Below, piece after piece: positions 31,174 to 40,272 of a DNA stretch of 64,000 nucleotides. The stretch is from Actinobacteria bacterium UBA6100 (lineage in GTDB: Bacteria > Actinomycetota > Coriobacteriia > Anaerosomatales > Anaerosomataceae): the NCBI GenBank assembly GCA_002423585.1, contig DIWS01000005.1, forward strand, positions 109,987 to 173,986, in the 5' to 3' direction. Within the stretch, counting starts at the first letter, position 1. Each line of letters starts with the position of its first letter. The position numbers were made by a program, and so were the translations under genes. The notes under the pieces are model-generated. The model worked only from the letters and a program-made list of their open reading frames with translations, made no database searches and was not told the origin of the DNA.

Positions 31174-31892
31174 TGCGCCGCGCCCTCATCGTGGTCCTTC
31201 TGATCGCGGTCGCAGCGCCGCTGATGCTCGCGATGTCGCAGCTCCCGCCGCACGGATCGCCCGAGACACCGCCGTACACGCACGTCTCGCCCTACTACCT
31301 CGAGCACGGGGCCGAGGAGGGCGGCGCCGAGAACATCGTCACGTCGGTGATCCTCAACTACCGCGGCTTCGACACCCAGCACGAGGTCACGGTCATCTTC
31401 ACTGCCATGGCGGCCGTTCTCGCGGTACTGCTTCTCGCCGGCTCCGAGCCGACCGACGCTGAGGATGCGCCGGGCGAGAGCCCCGTGCCGGTGAGCGTCG
31501 TCGTGCGCTTCATCGTCCGCGTCCTCGCACCGTTCATCGCGCTGTTCTCCGCATACGTGGTGCTGAACGGCCATATCACACCGGGCGGCGGGTTCCAGGG
31601 CGGCACGATCGCGGGTGCGCTTGTGATCGCACTCTCACTCGTGATGAGCCGCGAGGAGGCCGACGCGCTGCTGCCCCGCAAGCCGGAACACCTGCTGCAG
31701 GCGGCAGCCCCGATCGCCTTCTTCCTGACGGGCGTGGCAGGGCTGGCGCTCTTCGGCGACTACCTGTTCTTCCCGCGCGATGAGGCCTTTCGGTGGGCGG
31801 CCGTCCTCATGCTCACCGTGATCGAGGTCGGCATCGGCGTGGGCGGCGCGAGCGTGCTCGTCCGGATCTTCCGCGCGATGAGGGCCGACTGA
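31170..31892 (+). CDS. mrpB: MrpB-type subunit with MbhE-like N-terminus
   Basis: 240 residues. The first about 95 residues (SPYYLEHGAEEGGAENIVTS, then VILNYRGFDTQHEVTVIFTA) match the end of MrpA and MbhE, with the conserved NxVTxxLxxxRGFDTxxE pattern. Residues about 105-240 are an MnhB domain (VLNGHITPGGGFQGGTIAGA). So two subunits that are separate in Mbh (E and F), or split between MrpA and MrpB, are fused here. ATG 31170 overlaps the previous stop; the next start overlaps this stop (TGATG). Confidence 0.88.
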   Translation: MMRRALIVVLLIAVAAPLMLAMSQLPPHGSPETPPYTHVSPYYLEHGAEEGGAENIVTSVILNYRGFDTQHEVTVIFTAMAAVLAVLLLAGSEPTDAEDAPGESPVPVSVVVRFIVRVLAPFIALFSAYVVLNGHITPGGGFQGGTIAGALVIALSLVMSREEADALLPRKPEHLLQAAAPIAFFLTGVAGLALFGDYLFFPRDEAFRWAAVLMLTVIEVGIGVGGASVLVRIFRAMRAD

Positions 31893-32245
31893 TGCTCCAG
31901 GACCTCTGGCATAACCTCGACTACGCCGCTTCGGTGGTGCTGTTCTGCATCGGCCTGTACACCGTCATCACCAAGAGCAACCTCATCAAGAAGTTCATGG
32001 GACTCAACATCATGGAGACGTCGGTCTTCGCCTTCATCGTCGCGCTCGGTGTGGTCGACGGGGGCGATGCGCCGATCATGGGAGCGGGCGCCGAGGCCCC
32101 CTTCATCAACCCGCTACCGCAGGCGCTCATCCTCACCGGCATCGTCGTCGCCGTGAGCACCACGGCACTCGCGCTCAGCCTGATCATCCGGATCTGGAAG
32201 CAGACCGGCACGATCGAGGCCGACGAGCTTCGCGGGATGGAGTGA
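31892..32245 (+). CDS. mrpC: Na+/H+ antiporter subunit C (MrpC/MbhG-like)
   Basis: 117 residues, three helices, the NuoK-like subunit. Family stretch KSNLIKKFMGLNIMETSVFA, then PLPQALILTGIVVAVSTTAL, ending in a charged tail. The start overlaps the mrpB stop by 1 nt; mrpD begins after 1 nt. Confidence 0.93.
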   Translation: MLQDLWHNLDYAASVVLFCIGLYTVITKSNLIKKFMGLNIMETSVFAFIVALGVVDGGDAPIMGAGAEAPFINPLPQALILTGIVVAVSTTALALSLIIRIWKQTGTIEADELRGME

Positions 32246-32246
32246 C

Positions 32247-33737
32247 ATGATCACCTGGCCGCCACTCCTCGCCCTGCTGATCGCGGTCCCGATGACCTCC
32301 GCGGTGCTCACACCCGCGATCGCACGCGGAAGCGCGCGGCGCGCGTTCTGGTGGGCTCTCGCCGTGATGTCCGTGGCAAGCATCATTGCAGCGATGCTCA
32401 TCATCAGGGTCTCACATGAAGGGCCCTTCTCGTACGTGGTCGGCGGGTGGGTAGCTCCGTACGGCATCGAGCTTCGTTTCGATGAATTCAGCGCGGCGAT
32501 CGCTATCATCTGCCTGCTCGGCACGCTCGCCATCATCTTCTCGAAGGAGTACGTGACCCACGCGATCGCCGAACCGCGCATCCCCTACTACTACACGTTG
32601 CTCCTCCTGAACCTCATGGCGATGATCGGCTTCACGGTGACCGGCGACCTGTTCAACCTCTTCGTGTTCATGGAGATCCTGTCGCTCTCGGGCTACGCGC
32701 TCGTGGCGGTGAGCGGTGAGCGCATCGCCGAGATGGCAGCGTTCAAGTACCTGGTGATGGGTGCCGTCTCCTCGCTCCTGGTCCTCTTCAGCATCGGGTT
32801 GCTCTACGCGCTCACGGGAAGCCTCAACATGGCCGATGTGGCCGAGCGGCTCGACGGGGCCGCCGCCGCACCGCTCGCGGTCGCGTTCGCCTGCATCACT
32901 CTGGGATTCATGGTCAAGTCGGCGGTGTTCCCGCTGCACGTCTGGCTGCCCGACGCACACGCCATCGCTCCGAGTCCCATCTCGGCAGTGCTCTCCGGCC
33001 TCGTGGTGAAGGTCGGCATCATAGGCATGCTGCGCGTCTACCAGATCGCGTACAGCTCGGGCGCGGTCGATATGACCGGGCTCAACACGGTGCTGATGTG
33101 GCTGGGGGCGATCTCGATCGTGATGGGCGCCTTCTTCGCGGTGTTCCAGGACGACATCAAGCTCATGCTCGCGTACTCCACGATCTCGAACATCGGCTAC
33201 ATAGTGATGGGCCTGGGGCTCGCCTCGACCTACGGCGTCATCGGTGCGAGCGTGCACGTCTTCAACCACGCGCTCATCAAAGCCACGCTGTTCCTCGGTG
33301 CGGGCGCCATCATCCATCAGACGGGCAAGAGGACGCTGTCGGACCTGGCGGGTGTCGGGCGCGCGATGCCGTTCACGGTCGCCGCGATCTCCATCGGCGC
33401 CATCTCCATCGTCGGCATCCCGCCGACCGCCGGTTTCCTGTGCAAGTGGTACATCGCGCTGGGTGCGATGCAGGCAGGCAGGCCGTTCTTCGCGTTCGCG
33501 CTCGTCTTCGGTGCGCTGTTCATCTTCATCTACTACATCCGGATGGTGAACGCGTTCTACTTCCAGAAGCCGAAGGACCCGTCGATCCTCGAGGTCCATG
33601 AGGCGCCGGCGACCATGCTCGGCCCCACGCTCCTGCTCGCGGCGCTCTGCCTCGTCATGGGTGTGTTCGGCAGGTTGCCGCTGAGCTTCATCGAGCCTGC
33701 GGTCAACCGGCTGCTCGCACCGCTGGGAGGTGGCTAG
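32247..33737 (+). CDS. mrpD: Na+/H+ antiporter subunit D (MrpD/MbhH-like)
   Basis: 496 residues, about 14 helices, related to NuoL/M/N. Key ion-path residues are present: the Glu in DLFNLFVFMEILSLSGYALV, the Lys in FMVKSAVFPLHVWLPDAHAI, and the Lys in DDIKLMLAYSTISNIGYIVM. It is one of the proton- or sodium-translocating subunits. The next antiporter gene begins directly after its stop. Confidence 0.93.
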   Translation: MITWPPLLALLIAVPMTSAVLTPAIARGSARRAFWWALAVMSVASIIAAMLIIRVSHEGPFSYVVGGWVAPYGIELRFDEFSAAIAIICLLGTLAIIFSKEYVTHAIAEPRIPYYYTLLLLNLMAMIGFTVTGDLFNLFVFMEILSLSGYALVAVSGERIAEMAAFKYLVMGAVSSLLVLFSIGLLYALTGSLNMADVAERLDGAAAAPLAVAFACITLGFMVKSAVFPLHVWLPDAHAIAPSPISAVLSGLVVKVGIIGMLRVYQIAYSSGAVDMTGLNTVLMWLGAISIVMGAFFAVFQDDIKLMLAYSTISNIGYIVMGLGLASTYGVIGASVHVFNHALIKATLFLGAGAIIHQTGKRTLSDLAGVGRAMPFTVAAISIGAISIVGIPPTAGFLCKWYIALGAMQAGRPFFAFALVFGALFIFIYYIRMVNAFYFQKPKDPSILEVHEAPATMLGPTLLLAALCLVMGVFGRLPLSFIEPAVNRLLAPLGGG

Positions 33738-35213
33738 ATGGACGTCGTCGACGCACGGGCCGCGCTCGCTCCCGCCGTGTCGCTGGTGTGTGCCGCTCTC
33801 GTGTTCGCGGCCGCCGATCACACGTTCTGGCGACGCTTCTTCAGCATCTCGGCGGCGCTCTTCAAACTCGGCATCGTGATGTCCATGTTGCCCGGCGCGC
33901 TCAAGGGCGTGGTGTACACGTTCGAGCTCGTCGAGTTCACGCCGGGCGTGGCGCTGGCGTTTCGCGCCGACGCGCTGGGGATGTTCTTCTCGGTGGTGTC
34001 CTCGACGCTGTGGCTCCTCACCACCATCTACGCCATCGGCTACATGGAGCGCGAACCCAACCGGCGACGGTTCTTCGGGTTCTTCGCGCTGTGCGTGTCC
34101 ACCACGGTGGGTGTCGCCTTCGCCGAGAACCTGCTGACGATGTTCCTGTTCTACGAGTCGCTCACCATCTGCACGTATCCGCTCGTGATCCACGAGGAGA
34201 CACCCGAAGCGATGAAGGCCGGCCGCAAGTACCTCGCCTACACCCTCACGGCCGGCGCGTTCGTGTTGCTCGGGTCGATCTGGACGTACCAGCTCGCCGG
34301 CACGATGACGCTGTCGCAGCCGGGGATCCTCTCGATCGAGTCCGGCCGCACCACGCTCACGGCGCTCTTCGCGTGCCTCATCGCCGGCTTCGGCGTGAAG
34401 GCTGCGATCATGCCGCTCCACGGCTGGCTGCCGAGTGCCATGGTGGCGCCGACGCCGGTCAGCGCCCTGCTGCACGCGGTCGCCGTGGTCAAGGTCGGCG
34501 CGTTCGGCATCCTGCGGACCATCTACAACGTGTTCGGCGTGGCGCTGCTCAAGGAGCTCGGCGTGTGCGACTGGCTCGCGGCGCTTGCGGCCTTCACGAT
34601 CCTCGCCGCATCGGTGATCGCGATCTTCCAGGACAACTTCAAGCGGCGGCTCGCCTTCTCCACGGTAAGCCAGCTCTCCTACATCGTCTTGGGCGCGGCC
34701 TTGCTCACGCCCCTCGCCGCCACAGCGGCGATCGTCCACATCGCGAACCAGGCGTTCGCCAAGATCACGATGTTCTTCGTCGCCGGCGCCATCCAGCGCA
34801 CCACGGGCAAGACCACCATCCACGAACTCGCGGGTATCGGGTACCGGATGCCGTACACGATGGGCGCCTTCACCGTGGCGGCGCTGAGCTTCATCGGCGT
34901 CCCGCTGTTCGCCGGGTTCGTGACCAAGTGGTACCTGTCGCTCGGCGCGCTTGAGGCAGACGCATGGTGGTACGTGGTCATCATGCTGGCCAGTTCACTG
35001 CTCAATGCCGCGTACTGGCTCCCGGTCATCTACACGGCCTTCTTCAAGCCGCCACCCGGCACCAATGTCGAAGTGCATGAGGCGCGGTGGACGCTGCTCG
35101 TGCCCACGCTCGCCTGCGCCGTGTACGTGATCTTCCTCGGGAGCACCGCGTCGGTGCCCGGTATGCCGCTGTCGCTCGCGCAAGCGGCCGTCACGTTCGT
35201 CTTCGGGATGTAG
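33738..35213 (+). CDS. Second antiporter-like (NuoN/M-type) subunit
   Basis: 491 residues, polytopic. Conserved elements: Glu in MFLFYESLTICTYPLVIHEE, Lys in GFGVKAAIMPLHGWLPSAMV, and NFKRRLAFSTVSQLSYIVLG. It is more like the third subunit (35225) than like mrpD, sharing TYPLV(I/V)HEETPEAM. Such extra D-type subunits resemble those found in formate/hydrogenase-linked and multi-subunit Mrp systems. A second translocating channel of the same complex is inferred from position. Confidence 0.88.
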   Translation: MDVVDARAALAPAVSLVCAALVFAAADHTFWRRFFSISAALFKLGIVMSMLPGALKGVVYTFELVEFTPGVALAFRADALGMFFSVVSSTLWLLTTIYAIGYMEREPNRRRFFGFFALCVSTTVGVAFAENLLTMFLFYESLTICTYPLVIHEETPEAMKAGRKYLAYTLTAGAFVLLGSIWTYQLAGTMTLSQPGILSIESGRTTLTALFACLIAGFGVKAAIMPLHGWLPSAMVAPTPVSALLHAVAVVKVGAFGILRTIYNVFGVALLKELGVCDWLAALAAFTILAASVIAIFQDNFKRRLAFSTVSQLSYIVLGAALLTPLAATAAIVHIANQAFAKITMFFVAGAIQRTTGKTTIHELAGIGYRMPYTMGAFTVAALSFIGVPLFAGFVTKWYLSLGALEADAWWYVVIMLASSLLNAAYWLPVIYTAFFKPPPGTNVEVHEARWTLLVPTLACAVYVIFLGSTASVPGMPLSLAQAAVTFVFGM

Positions 35214-35224
35214 GGGTGGTTCAA

Positions 35225-36724
35225 GTGGATGCCGAGGCAACCCGTTCGTTCCTCCCGCCACTGGTGTTCCTGCTGCCGATCATCGGTTCGCTTCTGACCG
35301 TGCCGCTGCAGCACATCTCCGAGCGCGCTCGGAACATCGGGCTCGGGGTCGTCTGCGCCGCAGTGGCAGTGCTCGCCGTGGTGATGGCGGCCGGCGTCGC
35401 GAACGGCATGGTGTACGAGACGATGCTCCTGCAGCTCACCCCTGACATCTGGATGTACTTCCGGGTCGACGCGATGGGCGCGCTGTTCGGCGTCACCGTG
35501 GCGGTGCTGTGGCTCCTCGCGCTGGTGTACTCCTGGGGCTACATGGACGGCGGACACCGGCCGGCCCGCTACTTCGCCTTCTTCATGCTGTGCCTCGGCT
35601 GGACGATGGGCGTGGCCTACGCCGGCAACCTGCTCACATTCCTCATCTTCTACGAGCTGTTCAGCATCCTCACCTACCCGCTCGTCGTGCACGAGGAGAC
35701 GCCCGAGGCGATGGCCGCGGGCACGAAGTACATCATCTACATTCTCATCGGCGGAACGCTCGTGCTCCTCGCGATCGTGCTCACGTTCTTCGCCGCGGGC
35801 GACCAGACGCTCACCGCCGGCGGGATCCTCACCGCCGAGGCCGGCAGGACCAATCTGCTCGCCATATTCTGGTGCTTCATCATCGGTTTCGGCGTGAAGG
35901 CGGCGCTCGTACCACTGCACGGGTGGGTGCCCGACGCGCACCCCGCCGCACCTGCGCCGTTCTCAGCGGTGCTGTCGGGTGTGATGGTGGCCGCGGGCAG
36001 CTTCGGGATGATGCGCGTCATCTTCCAGGTCTTCGGTGTGGACCTGCTGCGCGAGCTTGAGGTCGCGCACTACCTCACGTGGGTCAGCGGCTTCACGGTG
36101 CTGTTCGCCGCGGTGCTCGCCGTGAACCAGGACGACATCAAGCGTCGACTTGCCTACTCCACCATCAGCCAGATGGCCTACGTGGTGCTCGGGCTGTCGC
36201 TTCTCGGCGTGGAGTCGACCATCGGTGCGCTCGTGCACATCACCAACCACGCGTTCATGAAGGGCGCGCTCTTCCTGTGCGCCGGCCTGTTCATCAAGCG
36301 GCTGGGCGTGCGGCGCGTGAGCCAGCTCGACGGTGCGGCAAAACGCATGCCCGTCACCGCCGCGGCGTTCGCGCTCGCGGCACTCGCCATGATCGGCACG
36401 CCGCCGCTCTCCGGGTTCGTGAGCAAGTGGTACCTCGGTCTGGGCATGCTCGAGACGGAGAACCCGTGGCTGCTCGCCGTGCTCCTCGGCGGCGCGCTCA
36501 TGGCCGGCGTGTACCTGCTGCCGATCGTCTACCGCATGTACTTCCGCGAGGCGGTCCTCACCGCCGAGGACAAGATCGCCGAAGAGGGCCGCGAGGCACC
36601 GGCCTCGATGCTCGTGCCGCTCGTGATCACGACCGCGCTCACGGTGTTCCTCGGCCTCGGGGCGGCGCTGCCCGGGATGCCGGCGGACCTCGCGCGCATG
36701 GCCGCCGAAGCGTTCTTCCACTAG
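35225..36724 (+). CDS. Third antiporter-like (NuoN/M-type) subunit
   Basis: 499 residues from GTG 35225, chosen because AGGGGT lies 7 nt upstream. It has the Glu in FLIFYELFSILTYPLVVHEE, the Lys in GFGVKAALVPLHGWVPDAHP, and DDIKRRLAYSTISQMAYVVL. It is a tandem duplicate of the preceding gene by motif content. It ends 9 nt before the large fourth subunit. Confidence 0.88.
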   Translation: MDAEATRSFLPPLVFLLPIIGSLLTVPLQHISERARNIGLGVVCAAVAVLAVVMAAGVANGMVYETMLLQLTPDIWMYFRVDAMGALFGVTVAVLWLLALVYSWGYMDGGHRPARYFAFFMLCLGWTMGVAYAGNLLTFLIFYELFSILTYPLVVHEETPEAMAAGTKYIIYILIGGTLVLLAIVLTFFAAGDQTLTAGGILTAEAGRTNLLAIFWCFIIGFGVKAALVPLHGWVPDAHPAAPAPFSAVLSGVMVAAGSFGMMRVIFQVFGVDLLRELEVAHYLTWVSGFTVLFAAVLAVNQDDIKRRLAYSTISQMAYVVLGLSLLGVESTIGALVHITNHAFMKGALFLCAGLFIKRLGVRRVSQLDGAAKRMPVTAAAFALAALAMIGTPPLSGFVSKWYLGLGMLETENPWLLAVLLGGALMAGVYLLPIVYRMYFREAVLTAEDKIAEEGREAPASMLVPLVITTALTVFLGLGAALPGMPADLARMAAEAFFH

Positions 36725-36733
36725 GAGCGCGGT

Positions 36734-39391
36734 ATGGACGCCGGACACGCCGCAGCAACCGTCGCCGAGGTGGCGCACATCGTGTCGAGCCCGCTTCCCG
36801 CGGCGCTCGTCTTCGGCCCGCTCATCGCGGCTGCCCTCGTCCGTCCACTCGGCAAGCGCTGGCCCGGCGTGCGCAACGCCTACGTGGTGGCCGTCACCGT
36901 GCTCACACTCCTCGGCGCCGCGGGGCTGATCCCACTCATCGCCGAGCACCACCGCATCCAGAGCGAGGTGCCCGCATTGCTTGGCGAGCTCACGTTCACG
37001 GTGGACTCGTTCTCTATGCTCTTCGCCATCTTCACCTCCTTCGTGTGGTTCGCAGCCACGCTCCACTCGCTCGACTACCTGAAGCACGAGAAGAAGCACG
37101 ACCGCTATCACACCACCACGCTGGTGGTACTGGCCGCCAACCTCGGTGTGGTGCTCGCCGGCGACCTGGTGACGCTCTATCTGTTCTTCGAGGCGCTCGG
37201 GCTGGTGGCGTTCCTGCTCGTCATCCACACCGAGACGGACGAGGCCAAGAAGGCGGCAGGTAAGTACTTCTGGATGACGGTGATCGGCGGGTTCGCGCTG
37301 GTGGGCGGCATCTTCCTCACCTTCGCGCTCGGCGGGAGCGGCGCGCTCGAGCCGCTGCCGGCCGGTCACGGCGACGAACTCCTGCGCTGGGCGGCGGCGA
37401 TCCTGCTCATCCTCGGCTTCGGCGTGAAGGCCGGCATGGTGCCCGTGCATGTGTGGCTCCCCGACGCCCACCCGGTGGCGCCGGCACCGGCGAGCGCGCT
37501 GCTCTCCGGCGTGATGATCAAAGCTGGCGCGTACGGCATCTTCCGCGTGGTGACCGCGCTCTTCCGCCCCGAGGTGGCCGAGCAGGTCGAGGAACACCTC
37601 TGGCACTTCTCCGAGCAGCTCGGACTCGTGGTGTTGTGGATCGGAATCGCGACGATGTTCATCGGCGTGTTCCTGGCGCTGCAGCAGTCCAACGCCAAGC
37701 GCATGCTCGCGTACCACAGCGTGAGCCAGATGGGGTTCATCCTCGCCGGCATCGGCGCGGCCGGGTACCTCGGCGCGCACGGCGCAATGGGCGTGGCGGG
37801 CGGCCTGTACCACGTGGTGAACCACGCGCTGTTCAAGGCCTGCCTCTTCCTCGGCGTGGGTGCCGTGTACTACCGCACGCACTCGCTCGACCTGTATCAC
37901 ACGGGCGGCCTGTGGAAGAAGATGCCGATCACGTTCGTGTTCATGTGCATCGCGGCGGCCGGCATCACCGGCGTACCGCTGTTCAACGGGTTCGTGAGCA
38001 AGTGCCTCATCCACCATGCGATCGTCGAGGCGTGGGAGTACCACGAGCTCGCTTCACTCGGCATCGCCGAGAAGATCTATATCGTCACGTGCGGCGGTAC
38101 GGCGTGCTCGTTCATCAAGCTCATCGGGCTGATGTTCCTCGGCAAACCCAAGATGGAGTACGGCCCCGAGGTGAAAGACGCGCCGCCGAGGATGCTGCTT
38201 GGGATGGGTGTTCTCGCAACCGCCATCGTCGCGCTCGGCTGGTTCCCGCAGTTGCTCATCAAGGGCGTCTTCCAGCCCGGCCTGCACACCTGGGGCGTTC
38301 ACGGCGACATCCTCGACCACTACCTCGAGCACTCGTTCCTCTCAGGGCCCGACCTGATGAGCGTGCTGATCGCCTTCGCTCTCGGCTTCACGTTCTTCTT
38401 CGTGGGGATGAAGTTCCACCTCTTCCACCTGCACGCGCCGCAGTACTTCAGCATCGACTGGTGGTACCGGCAGGCGGCCCACGGGCTCATGGCGCTGTGC
38501 GCCGCCACCGATCGGACGTACGAGGCGCTGCGCCGCGCAACATCACAGCTCCTGCGGGTTGGTCGCTTCGAGTACGCCGAGGTGACCGCGCGCATCAGCC
38601 GAAGGCGACGGCTGTTGATCTCCACGCTGCTCACCGGAGCACCGGGCGCCCGCGACCAGCACTTCATCGGGCACGCCTCCGTGGCGCTGGAGCGGGAGCG
38701 TCAGGACAGCGTGCGCCTTGCGGTCCTCGCGGCCATCCAGCACTCGCGCGCCGACGCCGGGGTCACCGATAAGGATCTCGTCGATGCTGTCCGCGACATC
38801 GCCGGCTACATCGCCCAACGCCTCATGAACGAGCGCATGGGCGCGCTCTCGGACCTCGCGCGGACCGGCGGACTCCAGTCGGCACGAGTGGCGTTCGCGG
38901 GTGCCATGAGCGAGGTCGCAAAGACCCGCACGCCGATCGCGCAGACCGCGCTCGCGCTCGCTCCGCTGCGGATGCGTGGCGATAACGTCGGCCGCGACAT
39001 CGCCGCCGCCGTGAACACGCTCATCTCCGCCGAACGCTTCGATCTCATGCTCGCACCGCGCACGACCGGCGGCGTGATGGCGCTCGGACACACGGCCGAG
39101 GCGGGCCAGCTCGTCCGCAGTGCGCTCCCCACGAGGGCGGCCCTGCGAGCGGCCGGCACGAGCGGCCTCACCTGGCTCGAACGTGCCGCGGCCTGGCTTC
39201 TGGAGATCACGCGACTCGTGGTGGACTCGCTCACGCGTGAACGCAGCGACTGGATCGCGGGTGACCGGTTCGACGACGCCGCAGTGGTCTCCATGCGCCT
39301 GCACATCCAGCACTACGCGCGGGATATCGGTCTCAATGTCGCGGTGATCGCGTGCGTGCTGCTGGTCTTCGTGCTTGCGATCGCGCTCTAG
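36734..39391 (+). CDS. Fourth antiporter-like subunit with long C-terminal extension
   Basis: 885 residues. Residues about 1-570 are a NuoL/MrpA-N-type channel: Glu in LYLFFEALGLVAFLLVIHTE, Lys in GFGVKAGMVPVHVWLPDAHP, and NAKRMLAYHSVSQMGFILAG. Residues about 590-860 form a soluble, mostly helical region rich in Arg/Ala (RRATSQLLRVGRFEYAEVTA, VDAVRDIAGYIAQRLMNERM) with no family I recognise. A final hydrophobic segment (about 862-884) ends the protein. The extension sits where a lateral helix or MrpA C-terminus would be and could brace the complex or bind a partner. Confidence 0.85.
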   Translation: MDAGHAAATVAEVAHIVSSPLPAALVFGPLIAAALVRPLGKRWPGVRNAYVVAVTVLTLLGAAGLIPLIAEHHRIQSEVPALLGELTFTVDSFSMLFAIFTSFVWFAATLHSLDYLKHEKKHDRYHTTTLVVLAANLGVVLAGDLVTLYLFFEALGLVAFLLVIHTETDEAKKAAGKYFWMTVIGGFALVGGIFLTFALGGSGALEPLPAGHGDELLRWAAAILLILGFGVKAGMVPVHVWLPDAHPVAPAPASALLSGVMIKAGAYGIFRVVTALFRPEVAEQVEEHLWHFSEQLGLVVLWIGIATMFIGVFLALQQSNAKRMLAYHSVSQMGFILAGIGAAGYLGAHGAMGVAGGLYHVVNHALFKACLFLGVGAVYYRTHSLDLYHTGGLWKKMPITFVFMCIAAAGITGVPLFNGFVSKCLIHHAIVEAWEYHELASLGIAEKIYIVTCGGTACSFIKLIGLMFLGKPKMEYGPEVKDAPPRMLLGMGVLATAIVALGWFPQLLIKGVFQPGLHTWGVHGDILDHYLEHSFLSGPDLMSVLIAFALGFTFFFVGMKFHLFHLHAPQYFSIDWWYRQAAHGLMALCAATDRTYEALRRATSQLLRVGRFEYAEVTARISRRRRLLISTLLTGAPGARDQHFIGHASVALERERQDSVRLAVLAAIQHSRADAGVTDKDLVDAVRDIAGYIAQRLMNERMGALSDLARTGGLQSARVAFAGAMSEVAKTRTPIAQTALALAPLRMRGDNVGRDIAAAVNTLISAERFDLMLAPRTTGGVMALGHTAEAGQLVRSALPTRAALRAAGTSGLTWLERAAAWLLEITRLVVDSLTRERSDWIAGDRFDDAAVVSMRLHIQHYARDIGLNVAVIACVLLVFVLAIAL

Positions 39392-39435
39392 GACGGGCAT
39401 GCATGCTACGCTCTGCCTGACCGGAGGTGGAGCAC

Positions 39436-40269
39436 ATGTGCGAATTCTGCGCCCAGCACGGCGACGGCAAGAAGTGGTACCTGCAGGCCGAGAACTACGC
39501 CGTCGACCTCTCGCGTGACATCGAACGTCGGGAGTACGTGATCGACTTCGTCAGCGGTTTCGACAGCCGGATGAAGCGGGATGTCCCGCTCCTGAAGGCG
39601 CTGGCAAGCACACCCCGGCCGATCCGCTCGGCGTTCCGCTCGCATGCACAACCCCGGCAGATGCGCGACCACTTCGGCCAGCCGGTCCCCATAGAAGAGT
39701 GCGAGCGCATCTTCGACATCGCCACCTCCATCGTCCAGCTCCCCTGCGTGTGCCGGCACTTCGCCGGCACGCCCGAGCGTGGCTACTGCCTCGGCGTGAC
39801 GGTCACACCACAGGACGATCTCTTCGCCGAGGCGTTCGCCGGCTTCGCGTCCGGGCCCGACACCGCAGCGTTCCAGCGGCTCACTCGCGAGGAGGCCGTG
39901 GCCGTGCTGCGCCGCGCCGAGGCCGAGGGGATGATGCACTCGGTTTGGACGTTCAAGACGCCCTTCATCGCCGGCATGTGCAACTGCGACCTCGCGAGCG
40001 GCTGTATGGCGATGCGCTCGACGCTCGAACTCGGCTACAAGACCATGTGGAAGGGCGAGTACCGGGCCGTCGTGGATGAGGCCGCATGTGTGGGCTGTGG
40101 TGCGTGCGAAGAACGCTGCCCTTTCAGCGCGATCACCATCGATGAGCGGCGGTGCGCGGTGGTGGACCCGGATGCCTGCTACGGCTGCGGCATCTGCCGC
40201 TCGGCATGTCCCTCGGCAGCGCTCGCACTCGAGGACCGCCCAAACGACGCAGCCATCGTGACGTGGTGA
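39436..40269 (+). CDS. 2[4Fe-4S] ferredoxin-domain protein with extra Cys motifs
   Basis: 277 residues from ATG 39436 (GGAGGT 7 nt upstream). A C-terminal bacterial-type ferredoxin domain has CVGCGACEERCPF and CYGCGICRSACPS, so two [4Fe-4S] clusters. The N-terminal 200 residues have further cysteine groups, CEFC at the very start, PCVCRH and GYCLG in the middle, and CNCDLASGC before the ferredoxin domain, possibly a third metal or cluster site. Likely an electron-transfer protein or an oxidoreductase subunit in the cytoplasm. It lies 44 nt after the antiporter operon, so a redox link to that complex is possible but unproven. Confidence 0.85.
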   Translation: MCEFCAQHGDGKKWYLQAENYAVDLSRDIERREYVIDFVSGFDSRMKRDVPLLKALASTPRPIRSAFRSHAQPRQMRDHFGQPVPIEECERIFDIATSIVQLPCVCRHFAGTPERGYCLGVTVTPQDDLFAEAFAGFASGPDTAAFQRLTREEAVAVLRRAEAEGMMHSVWTFKTPFIAGMCNCDLASGCMAMRSTLELGYKTMWKGEYRAVVDEAACVGCGACEERCPFSAITIDERRCAVVDPDACYGCGICRSACPSAALALEDRPNDAAIVTW

Positions 40270-40272
40270 CGC

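Noticed and set aside
32412..34823. An 803-codon minus-strand open frame across mrpD and the next subunit
   Set aside because: Composition (His, Arg, Glu, Asp repeats) is the mirror of membrane-protein codons; no ribosome site or domain.
35963..38044. A 693-codon minus-strand open frame opposite the antiporter subunits
   Set aside because: Same mirror composition; the plus-strand antiporter genes fully explain the region.
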